Part shown: in pieces, positions 47,069-57,273 of the stretch | How the letters are laid out: every line of letters starts with the position of its first letter | How positions within the stretch are numbered: position 1 is the stretch's first letter | Source: Sorghum bicolor | Lineage: Eukaryota; Streptophyta; Magnoliopsida; Poales; Poaceae | Direction: 5' to 3' | NCBI RefSeq assembly: GCF_000003195.3 | Contig: NC_012872.2 | Span: 25,167,258-25,231,257, forward strand | Length of the DNA stretch: 64,000 bases | Notes under the pieces: model-generated | Databases searched by the model: none | Seen by the model: only the letters and a program-made list of their open reading frames with translations | What the model was told of the DNA's origin: nothing | Made by a program: the position numbers and the translations under genes

Positions 47069-50000
47069 CGCAAGGAATTCCATCGGCAACATAAATACCA
47101 TGTTAACATCTGCCGATGGCCTTTTCCCCTTAGGATCTGTTTGTTGTTGATCCCCAGATTGGCCAGAGTTCTCGCCCTTGCTCAACTCTTCCCGTCTTTC
47201 GCGCTGCAGCCTCCTTTTCTGCGTCCTAGTCAACCCCTCCGGACACCATGGTGGAAGTTGTTGCTGCCTTACCGATGGACGATGATGTTCCCTTGACTCC
47301 ATCCGATAAGTATTAGCATCCCTGCAAAATATGAACTCATCGGGAACTCGTGCATTAGCCATCTCTTCCAGTTCTTCCTGGTTTCTAGGAAAATATTCGA
47401 CACGCTCACCAAGTCTATCGTGCACACTAAGCCTGCCCCCCAGCCGATCATGAACGGACGCTCTTCCCCTAATCGGCCCACCAAACCGGCAGTTAGTGTT
47501 CTGATACTGCCGATTTGATCTGTCATACTGATCATAACCATTACATTCCGGGCAGTCTCTGACAGTAGGGAGCTTGATATTTTCCTCCCAACAATGAATG
47601 AAGAACGGATAATTCCAATGATCCATATGCCAATTCCACTCTTGTCGGCGTCTTTCCTCTTCCCGATAATAATCTTCTGGCTGGCGCCGATACCGATCCT
47701 CACGTTGCTGCCAAGTTTCCCGAGGCCTTCTGTGAGTTATTACAATACCAGATCGAGGAGGCCTTCCTGAGTTGGTTCCTTCCTGGATCAAGCCTTTTCC
47801 TTTTGCATCGGCAATAGTGATCTGATGCTGAGGATCCACCGATGCACTTCTTTCAGCTGCTTCCGATGTTAAGACCTTGGCCTTTCCCTTAGCATCCAAC
47901 ATATTTTTCAGGAAAGGATGTTGATCAATCTTCATCGGCTTTTGAGCTTTGGAGCTGTCGAATTTGATCCTTCCAGATTTTATAGCCGATTGCAGCTGTT
48001 GTCTAAAAACTTTGCACTCATTGGTGCTATGAGAAGTCGCATTGTGCCATTGGCAGTACTTCATCTTCTTTAATTCTTCAGCCGATGGGATTACATAATT
48101 GGGTGACAATTTGATCTGACCTTCCTGAAGTAGAAAGTCAAATATCCTATCGGCCTTAGTGATGTCAAATGCGAACTTCTTCGGCTCTTTATTCCCGAAA
48201 GGGCAAGACATCGGCTTTTTATTTTTTACCAATTCTGCCAAGCCGATGACTGGTTCCTCATCAGAGTCCGAGCTTGCTGCTTCATCCACAAATGATACCT
48301 TTTTGTTCCATGCACTCTTTGGCTCAAAAGGCTTGATATCTTGGTTAGAAATTCTTTGCACCAAGTGACTTAAGCTTTCAAACTCTTGAGATGCATACTT
48401 TTCCCTGATATGTGGCAACAAACCCTGGAAAGCCAAATTGGCTAGCTACCGATCATCCAAAACCAGACTATAGCATTTGTTCTTGACTTCCCGTATTCTC
48501 TGCACAAAACTTTCAACCGATTCATCATTGCGTTGCTTTAATTTGACCAAATCGGTGAACTTCTTCTCATGGACTCCAGAAAAGAAGTACTTATGGAATT
48601 GCTTCTCTAGATCGGCCCAAGTAATCACTGAGTTAGGAGGTAATGATATAAATCAAGTGAAAGCGGATGTAGATAATGATGATGAGAACAAGCGAACCCT
48701 TAACTCGTCCCTATTAGCAACTTCTCCACACTGAATGATGAACCTGTTCACGTGCTCCATGGTTGATGTATCATCCTGCCCAGAAAATTTAGTAAAATCT
48801 GGCACTCTGTACCGATTTGGAAGCGGGATTAAATCATACGCAGGAGGATACGGTGTCCGATAAGAGTAAGTATTGACTTTGGGTTTTATCCCAAACTGGT
48901 CTCTCATGACTTCAGCAATCTTATCAGCCCAATAAGCATCGACATCTTGCCGATGAGGCGGTTGCGGCGCTGGGATCTGTTGACACACTTCCACGTGTCT
49001 ATGCGGGGTGCGATCTTCGTGGAACATTGGGTTAATCATTTGGCCACCAACCTACTGACCGCCAATCTGCTGACCACCAGGATGTTGACCACCAAACTGT
49101 TGGTCGAGATTCATCGGCTGGTTGACCACCCCTTGGTTCTGGAATCCAGGGTAAATCTGGCCTTGTTGAAACCCTGTAACCTGATGATTCTGTTGGGGCA
49201 TTTGTGGAAAGACTTGCTGCCCAAGCCATCCACTATTAGCATTCATCGGCATAGACCCTGCCGATGTCTCGTAATTGGGCATCATCATTGAATTGATATA
49301 CCCTGGCTGAGTCATAAACCTCTGTTGCGTCGGCATTGAATCTGCTGATGCATTAGGCATCTGGAATGTTGGAGCTTGAGACTTCCCAGTGTAAGGACTG
49401 GCAGTAATAGTTGTAGTATACTGGGGACTCTGGTTCATCGGCATATTTGGAGGTGCCGATGCCATAGGAGCCTTGCCTCTCATGTCAGCTGCCTGAGATG
49501 TGCCAGGTGCCCTCAACGAGTATTCCGGGGGCATACCGAAACCCCACCAATTAGGAGGAACGGATCCCGACATTACCGATGCCAATAGATCTATAGTAAG
49601 CCTGATCGACTCATCTGATGTTGATGGATTGGACGGCATCGGTGTGGATTGCGCATTAGAGACTCCTAGCATGCTTGGAGGCGTAGTAGTTTCTGTGCCT
49701 GCAGCGGCTATAGCAGCCGATGGAGCCGTAACCACTGGCGATCCTGGCTGATGATAGGCAGGGCCTGCATAATTCGGTGGCAATTGTCCCTCTTTGAAAG
49801 TTCTAGCCACGGCATTGAAAACCGTATTGGACAATGCACCAGCTTGATTGATCAAGGCACGGTTAATAGCATTATCAACCATGTCTTGAAGTTTACCAGG
49901 ATTAGCATCGAATGTAACCTGCGGAGGCATCGGCAGTGCTTCTTTCTGGATCACCTCACCGCTCCTGTTAATGCTGAAGGACCTCAAACATTACAGCTTG

Positions 50001-50101
50001 TGATCCTCCATGGCTTTTGCAAAAGCTTGCTTCTGCTCATCATTGAGATTGGCTTCCGTCACAGGGATGACGTTCTCCTGATCGAACTCGGTAGTCGACA
50101 T
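47069..50101 (-). pseudogene. gag: Gag of Tat element F (decayed)
   Basis: Starts MSTTEFDQENVIPVTEANL at 50101, 48 bp after the 5' LTR. A long Gln/Gly/Pro/Met-rich low-complexity segment (about 49850-49050) precedes the capsid-like domain: VPDFTKFSGQDDTSTMEHV near 48790 and WADLEKQFHKYFFSGVHEKK near 48610. A zinc-finger-like CQWHNATSHSTNEC lies near 48050, followed by a charged tail rich in Arg and Glu. Stops occur near 49990, 49050, 48650 and 48445. The frame runs into solo LTR I at 47063 and resumes at 45703. Gag would form the particle; this copy cannot make it whole. Confidence 0.82.
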
Positions 50102-50148
50102 GTCGATCTTGATACTGATTCTGGTTCCACCGAGCGTGCTAAAAGATG

Positions 50149-50863
50149 TGTTGATGCAAAAGCTGGATCTGCAAACACAAAGGGCTAATACCCGGTTTAA
50201 ACGTTAAGGCGTGTCAGCCGATTTGACCTTATTATTGACAAAGGTGATAACTCGAATACTTTAGTCCTGACAACAGCGATACGCCCGGATGTCACGGCCA
50301 AGAGGTATTCACGCGGAACTTGAGAATACGCTGAGCTTAAGTCATCGAATTCCTAAGAACTCATAATAAAAGAGAAAATTTGACGAAGTCGTCGAAAAAG
50401 TAGATGTTGGAATATAAGTAAAAACTTGTGTTTGATTGATTGATCTATATCTCATTACAATGCCCCAGGGTCTACATTTATACCCTGCTCAAAGAGCTAC
50501 AATCAGACACGACTAGGACTCGAATTCCAAATTAAACAGAATCCGTATACAAAACGATTTAAATAACTAAGGAAAACATAAAACTATCCTCCCGTGACAA
50601 ACTGGGACATCACCATAGGCCAATCGACAACCTTCAAGTTATTCTCTTGAATCATCGGCAGACCCCTCATCGTGGCCATCGGCATAAGTAAATACTGACC
50701 ATCGGCATAAACACATCATCACCCATAGACTTAACCGCATTCATGTCCTATCATCGGCAACCACCCTCATCGGCAACTCTCCTGCAGACCAGTCACTGTT
50801 GCCCTCTCTTACCGATCTTCACTTCTACCGATCCTGGGTACGTGTCCAAAAACGGTGTCAACA
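50149..50863 (-). repeat. 5' LTR of Tat element F
   Basis: 715 bp, TGTTGATGC...gtgtCAACA on the plus strand, followed by CCTCC. Minus-strand TATA-like box at 50476-50482. It differs from the 3' LTR at a few percent of sites by eye. Confidence 0.92.
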
Positions 50864-50868
50864 CCTCC

Positions 50869-51512
50869 AATGGTTGCCCTAGTCTCTTGGACTCGCACTT
50901 TCCATGATTTATCTTATAGAACCTGTATGCCCTATGATCTCAAATAGAATCACCATGTTATTGTCAAATTCTCACTATGCTTAAGTATGCATGCGTAGCT
51001 TGACTTACAGCTCTATCAGTTTGATGAATGGAGCATAGCTTTCTTTCGGGTAATCTGCGGAGTCTAGTACCAACACCCTTCCCTCCTTGGGATAAATGAT
51101 AAAGCATATCCAGTGCCTCTTGCTTTAATTAAATCCATGATGCATTTATGCATTGGAATAATTTAGATAGATATTTGTAAACTCACACTTACCCAAAGTG
51201 GTACGGGGCCACCACCGCTTTCCTGTCTTGAAACTTTATTAGTGAATGTCCAATGTAGAAGGCGTATTTGGCTTCAAAATCAAGTTTCAACTTTCGGAGT
51301 TTCTCATCCCGTTCTGCACCTTCCAAACCCTGTACCTCTGTGCTGTCATTCCCGATACGGATTGTGTGCTGATCTTCGGCTATATCTATTGGGCAGAGAT
51401 AGGCATTCCTTTCTTCGGCACAATAATTAAGGTCTGAACCAAAATACAAATCTTGTTGATCATATAACATTCTGCAAGATAGAAGCATGTCAGATATTGA
51501 AAAGTGATTCAA
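50869..51512 (-). pseudogene. CACTA gene, C48 peptidase N-terminal part (catalytic His and Asp)
   Basis: The exon at 51512-51189 encodes MLLSCRMLYDQQDLYFGSD and ends VVAPYHFGK at a GT donor (gtaagtg). The following exon, about 51122-51010, reads RHWICFIIYPKEGRVLVLDS, then ADYPKESYAPFIKLIEL. HW and the LDS Asp are the expected catalytic His and Asp of the Ulp1/C48 fold. The Cys lies across insertion F at about 21345. All three catalytic residues are therefore retained although the gene is split. Confidence 0.75.
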
Positions 51513-51534
51513 CTACAATGTGTGTAACTATGTA

Positions 51535-51810
51535 ACACTTACAATGGAAATGCCGTTACGATCTGTACATCTAGCATCTCGTGGTTCATCAGTGCCCACT
51601 TGTCATCAAAAGTGAGCATGCATTTGTTAGTACTCTGGCTAAGAAATGCTATTTGTGGTATGCGCATGCTTATGATGTCGATGCCAGCTGAAGAGGCTCT
51701 CATGTACAGTCATGAAACCTTTTTATACCACTTGGTTTCATCATAAGTTTGGTCCGACTGAGTAGAGGCTTTCCCCATATGTACTTTTTGGGATAGTCTT
51801 GTAGTCTTCT
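51535..51810 (-). pseudogene. CACTA gene, linker segment before the peptidase
   Basis: The minus strand reads KVHMGKASTQSDQTYDETKW, then a stop, LYMRASSAGIDIISMRIPQ and CMLTFDDKWALMNHEMLD. The wording fits the region just before the C48 domain in grass CACTA proteins. G inserted at 51811 with the CTTCT duplication, and the upstream coding sequence resumes at 61066. Confidence 0.65.
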
Positions 51811-53395
51811 TGTTGACACTTCTTAACGCAACCACCGGATATCGGCGACGGCGCCAGAAGTGCCCTGGTAGGGTAACTCTATTTACTATTGGATAATTCC
51901 GCAAGCGCACAGAATGTACCGCTGTAGCACTTCACCAAGGAGTATTCCAAGGTATCGTAATTTATATTCTCCCAAGGGAAAGCAGCTAAGTGTGTTTAAC
52001 AAAAAGGGGAATGAGATTCCTTGAGTTATCTAGTATCAACTAGTGAATAAGGGTGGTAAATAACGAATAGGAAGGGTAGTGGTGAATCCAAGGTCCTATG
52101 CTAAAGGTAAATGGTAGAGTTAGCTAGGTAGGAGGACAACTAGTGAGTAAAGGACTCCTATGTATCTAACTTGACTTCTGTGACTTACTTTAATAGATAA
52201 TTGTCTTAACTACGCTAGAGCCTTACTAACTGTGTGCGAGGGATAGCCGAGCTGGTAAGACGCTTAGAAGGTTTTTCACCTAACCCCTTACCGAAAGCGA
52301 CTATTGGGCTTATGGACGCCTTACCTTTTAAGAACTAGCCTGTACGTGAGGAGAACCTAATGCCGCCCACGATCTGTCACCTACTAGGGAGTGCGCTCCT
52401 ACTTTCCGTTCAAGCCAGCGGTAATCAAAGGTAATCTTAAGTATGAGCACCACGCTCACACTTAATCCTACAACGCTAACTAGTTGCAGCTAGCTAGAGC
52501 TCCTATACAAGATAGGACGATGATGCACACACAGGAGTGGTTACAGGTCACTAACTTCACTAAGACAACTATATTACTAAAGTAAATGCACAACAAGACT
52601 AAAAGACTTGCACTAAGTAAGAACTCAGTAAAGTAAAGTAAGAATAATATATTAATAAAAGGAAAGTCTTACAAAAGTAGAAAGGTACAAGAGCTATACC
52701 AGACTCTCCAGAAGACGACTCCGGAGACCCCGAGCTTCGCTCGACTCGACTCTAACTCCCACTCTAGACTAACTACTACTCTACTTGTATGCTTGGAACT
52801 TGTAATGCACTTGGCCTTGGAATTGCACACTTGAAATGAAGGATGGAGGCTGCCTTTTATAGAGGGAGATGGAGTAGGGGTTACTCCATCGCCACGTCAT
52901 CGATCCGCGTGACATCTTCTCTCCACCCTTGGATCAAACCGACCTCACAACCGCCATTTGATCAACGGCAGGGGCAAATCAACATGTGGGACATGTGGGG
53001 AAGGTCGGTGGGAGGCCACCGACCCTGGAACCACCTTTGATGTGGGGTCGGGCGACCCCACTTCTGGGCCTCTGGGCCCACCAGCAGTGTCCACAGGGGT
53101 CCCTTATGTCGGTGGACTAGGTAGCACACCTGGGTCCCACCAAAGAGGGGTCGGGCGACCCCCTCCCTGTGGGCCCAGGGTGTCACCTGTTGTCCCCTCG
53201 ATCTCCTCTTGATGATTCTGATGTTGGCTTTGTCAAATAATGTCTTGAATTTGTTGTTCCTGCATAAACAAGCTAAGAGTACAAGTGGAACTAGTTATGG
53301 ATAAAATATGTTCATGTCATGTCGTTTCCCCTTGCAACCGAGGCATGTTGACGGTGTTTTGTATGTGGATTTCTATGGTATATCCACCGTCAACA
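51811..53395 (-). repeat. 3' LTR of element G
   Basis: 1585 bp. Minus-strand TATA box tataaaag at 52861-52854. Two palindromes with core GGGTCGGGCGACCC lie at 53043-53060 and 53147-53162. A PBS-like copy lies at 51845-51862. Confidence 0.95.
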
Positions 53396-53433
53396 AGATC
53401 CCCCAAGCTTAACCTTTGCTCGTCCCGAGCAAA
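53396..53433 (-). other. Polypurine tract and stem-loop of G
   Basis: On the minus strand, TTTGCTC (53433-53427), loop gggac, GAGCAAA (53421-53415), then aggttaagcttgggggatct next to the LTR. Confidence 0.78.
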
Positions 53434-54779
53434 CAATCAAACTTAGCCTCGGTGGATCAGGTATTGTTACTATGTTCACATTTCAAGAGTACCATGTGTA
53501 CAACAAAGTTCTTCTCTTTGCATGAAAAATTTAGCTATGTAAACTTACCCCTATTACCTTAGTCCCTTATGGGGCTTATGGCTTTTCCTTTGTCTTAGGT
53601 GGTTGAGAGACAGAACAGTTTGACTTGAGCACTAACTTTCTCATTCTTAGCAAGTTTCATATCAGAGGTTTTGTGATATTTTCAAAAGAAAGCTTAAATG
53701 TTCCTCTTATGGTTCTCTCATGTCACTCAAATGGTGTATGATTCCTCACCAAGGCATATGGTAAGAGTTGCCTTCTCTATTTCATCCTATTTCTAAAAGG
53801 CTTATGTGGAGTTCAAGGTAGGGATGAAAGGAGATAGCATACTTACTTTGCATGTATTGCGAAGTCAAAGCTCGGATCCTTGAAGAGAAGTGTCATACTC
53901 CCAGATCAAGATGTGCAAGTGTGATATATGGTGGACTAGGTTGCTCCTTTATTTGATAGACTCTCTATGTATTGAGACATGGCTAGCATTTTTTTTCTTC
54001 TTTTTTTTTATATATGAGCTTTCATGTGCTCAATTTTCTTTTTCTGTGGACTTGCACATGTCCATCTTTTTATTTCATTTTGCCTAGCCTTTTGATGTCT
54101 CATTTACCAAATAATGCTTAGAGAGATGTTCTAACATTTAGAGTATGGAGCAACCTATTTAGTGGATGCGAAATACATGTGGTTGCGTACTTCCAGTGTA
54201 GAAGCAGCATATATATATGTGGTGTGTACGTGATCTTGATCTTAGGAGCATGAAAAGTCTCTTAACAAGGGTCAACAAGACTTGACGACACTCAACACAA
54301 AGCAAATAGCTTATGTGGAAAGGTTGCAATTATGTAAAGTAGATATGGCTGTGGTAGGAATTCATCACCATTGAGGAACAATTAAGGTTTTGATCATTTT
54401 AAGAATAAATCTCTGATAATCATGCATGCTTAGAAAAATATTATAGTAGCTCTTGTCTTACTATCTCATGTCCCACAACAACTTAGACTTAGTTCTAGCA
54501 CTTGCAACCCACAAAGTTTTTAGGTTCATGGCAGTTTAAGTGAGCTAAGTGATCCATACTTAGAGAAATACTAAGTTGTATACTAGGCACTAGAGAAACA
54601 TTAACAAGCAACTAGTCATAATTTCCATGAGGGATATAAACATACATGAAGCATATATGCTAAAGGGAAATGCTAATAAATATTTTTTTTTAAGTAAGAA
54701 TGATAAAATGCATGAAAAGAAATAGGATAGAATACTTACCTTAGTGGGGGAGAGGATCTCCCCCAAGCTAGATCTTCGC
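53434..54779 (-). other. 3' non-coding region of element G
   Basis: No ORF. Read on the minus strand, it matches D's 3' region (16100-16400) through phrases such as tgcacatcttgat, ggatcc and gccttggt-agga. A T-rich tract lies at 53989-54012. Confidence 0.65.
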
Positions 54780-56179
54780 TCACTGTGGTGGCGGGAAATT
54801 TTGGTACCATCCGGCCCAGCGTTGTGCGTCTTCCTCTCGCACACGTCGGATATGTTGGCCGTTTTGTAACGCCAGTTGCAATGTTGCTTCTTGCCCAATC
54901 TGCAATTCGCCCATGTCATTAATGAGACTGTCCATACCTGTGGGCTGGTGACGCCTAGCCCTGTCCCTTGGGCGTGGAGTGCGTTGTGGAGGTAGACCCA
55001 TGGAGTCTGAAGCATCCACTGACATCGCTTCATCGCCCTCTTCAACGTCATGGTGCGAGGATCCTCCTTGCTCCATCTGGGCGGCTTGCATCATCCTTCT
55101 TGTCACCCTGCGTGTCCCTGCAACATCTGGACTTGCCACTCGGGCTAGTCTAATGGTAAGTGTGCGGACCCCATACAACCGGCGCCTCGCACATGGGAGA
55201 GGAATTTCGGTTGTATAGCCCGGATAAATCATTTTAAGTTCACCATTTGGATCTCTTATGAGCATGTTAGCATTGATAAAGAAGTTCTCATCTACCACTC
55301 CTCTAACATAGCCAATGTCTTCAAAATAATGTGATTCAAGTAATCCAAAAGTATCGGCTATTCGAGTAATAAAGGATGTGAAATAGATGGGCTTCCCATA
55401 CTCAATAGAGTTAAGCCAATAGTTCACTAGCAGTTTCACAGGGGAGACCTTGAGTTAAGCCAATAGTTCACTAGCAGTTTCACAGGGGAGACCTTGATTT
55501 TACTAACCATGGCATAGAGAATTTTAAGTTCATCATCAATTAAAGTATCAGTTCCCATGCCAGGATATAGAGTGCACATGATCCAGAAGTGAAGAAAGCG
55601 CAAGGTTGGATTATGGATTTCAATGGGAGTAGGATTTGAACAATCATTAGAGCCAGAAATTGCTTTCCAGAATCTAAGTTTATCGAACATTCTAGTGGCA
55701 TGATCTAGATCAAGTTCACATTCATGTTCACACCCTAAAGCAGTGTTTAGCAAACTCCAATTTAATTGATGTTCTTGCTCACACATGCGAAAAAATATTC
55801 CATTATTTGTGAGTTTTAGGGTGCATAGAAATTCCTTAGCAAGCAATTCTTTTCCAAATTCAGGCACTTGCCAAAAACTACTCCAACCAATTGCTCTAAA
55901 CACCTTATCGAATTCAACATCCATACCTGTGCGGGCCAAAAGGTCCGGATCGATGATGCTAGTGTGTAGGAAGAGACCCTCTCGGATGATGTAGTACCTT
56001 TGCAACTCTTCTTGGCTTAACATGAGGCCGCTCTCGGGCTCTCTCATCCTCGATGGAGGCTCGTAGGGTACCATCCCATGGTAACCTTCTTCTTCCTTCC
56101 TTCCATGAGCATGGTGAGAGCCTTGAGAAGAGCTCTCACCCTTTGCTTTCTTGAACTTGCCGAAGATATGCTTCTTCAT
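54780..56179 (-). pseudogene. ATHILA-ORF-like gene of G, frameshifted by a 44-bp duplication
   Basis: The ATG at 56179 opens a basic N-terminus (MKKHIFGKFKKAKGESSSQG). The first frame extends upstream only via a TTG codon, so this ATG is the likely start. The middle region, with VFRAIGWSSFWQVPEFGK, LLAKEFLCTLKLTNNGIFF and LLNTALGCEHECELD, resembles the ATHILA ORF-1 family (PF03078), whose function is unknown. The first frame ends at 55436. The second frame (55439-54780) repeats KLLVNYWLNS and continues to a basic/acidic tail ending WYQNFPPPQ. The cause is an exact 44-bp tandem duplication (55410-55453 and 55454-55497), and 44 is not a multiple of three. There are no other stops, so the break looks recent. 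The gene has its own TATA box at 56383. Confidence 0.8.
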
Positions 56180-56375
56180 CCTCCTACACAAGTGAGGCAA
56201 ACCAAGCTCCTACTACTACTACTATGCAAGGGGAATCTTTTTGGGTTTTTGTTTTGATGACTATTTCTAAACTAAACTTGAGAAATGGCTTGTAACAAAG
56301 AGAGAAGAGAAAGGATTGTGAGCTCGAAATGGTTCTGGTGGTTTTGGGTGTGGAGTTGAGCTCACAATGCTGTGG

Positions 56376-56383
56376 TATTTATA
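56376..56383 (-). promoter_or_regulatory. Internal TATA box of the ATHILA-ORF-like gene
   Basis: TATAAATA on the minus strand, about 200 bp before the ATG at 56179, in the leader after gag-pro. It suggests a subgenomic transcript for the 3' gene. Confidence 0.5.
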
Positions 56384-56417
56384 GGGGGAGAAGGGCAAGT
56401 AGTGGACCCACAATATA

Positions 56418-57040
56418 GGGGTCGGCCGACCCCCCCTAGAAGCACTTTGAATTTGAGTTTAGCTTTATACAGGGAACCATTCTGCATGCTTTCAAGATTT
56501 TGCAGAGATGGTCCAAAATGGGGGTCGGCCGACCCCCATCCTAGCCCCTCCTCCACTTTAAACATTGTGTCATTGATTGTCCGGAAAAGTAAAGGCTAGG
56601 TGTGGACCAAAAGTTTTCAAATTGTTTCTGAGATTCCCTGTTTTAGTGCTTTGTGAAAGGTAAAAGATGAATGGCAAAAGTGGAGACATGTCTAAAGTGA
56701 TTCCTATGGACTATGGGAGCACTCAAGCATGCCTAGGTGACCACTTTGCAGAATTTGAGCTAGTGGAGTGGTCCCAAAAGAATCAAAGATGAAAGGAGCA
56801 TCTTATGACTAAAGTAAAGGATCAAGGGACCACTCTTTTTCAAACTTTAGCTAGTGTTACAAGCATAGGACTCCATTGTGATTCAAATGGTGGCCAGCAG
56901 GAGGCAAGTGGGGCCAATATGGGGGTCGGCCGACCCCCACATTGGAGCTCCCAGAGCATCCAAGTGCTGGGTTGGAACCTCTATGACTAGCAAGGTTGAA
57001 ATGTGGTGAAGTGGGCCCCAAGGTGGGGTCGGGCGACCCC
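56418..57040. repeat. Cluster of GGGTCGGSCGACCC palindromes
   Basis: Palindromes lie at 56418-56433, 56518-56539 (22-bp perfect), 56921-56938 and 57025-57040, all with the core GGGGTCGG[C/G]CGACCCC. Each LTR of G has two more. The stretch between gag-pro and the 3' gene (56180-57273) is otherwise non-coding. Confidence 0.85.
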
Positions 57041-57273
57041 CCTTTGGGAGCTCCAGCAGCTCAAATTTTTATGACAAGTTATTCTCAAGATTTTATTTAT
57101 TATGGCTAAACATTTTGTCGAAATAAGATATGCAAAATTCAAAGTAAGAATGCAATTGAAAAGTGAATAGTAGAAATTGAAATGCAGAAAATAAATATGG
57201 GATAACTACTGATTTACCTTATCAGCAAGGGCTCCATGTTTTAGGTCCGTAGAGCAGGACCTCTCCATCTTGT

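Larger units (their letters stand above)
21501..50863 (-). mobile_element. Tat-lineage Ty3/gypsy element F with nested insertions
   Basis: Flanked by CCTCT (21496-21500) and CCTCC (50864-50868), a one-base-imperfect TSD. LTRs lie at 21501-22217 (3') and 50149-50863 (5'). Minus-strand order: gag, protease, RT, two RNase H domains, integrase, then an antisense gene on the plus strand and the 3' LTR. The two RNase H domains and the antisense gene are Tat-lineage hallmarks. Removing H (15,680 bp plus TSD) and solo LTR I (1,355 bp plus TSD) leaves about 12.3 kb. LTR divergence is a few percent by eye, higher than in H, D or G, which fits F being older than its own insert H. I could not identify a convincing primer-binding site next to the 5' LTR. 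Confidence 0.92.

Noticed and set aside
49376..50188. Plus-strand ORFs across gag of F
   Set aside because: Shadows of the low-complexity gag coding strand; no domain.
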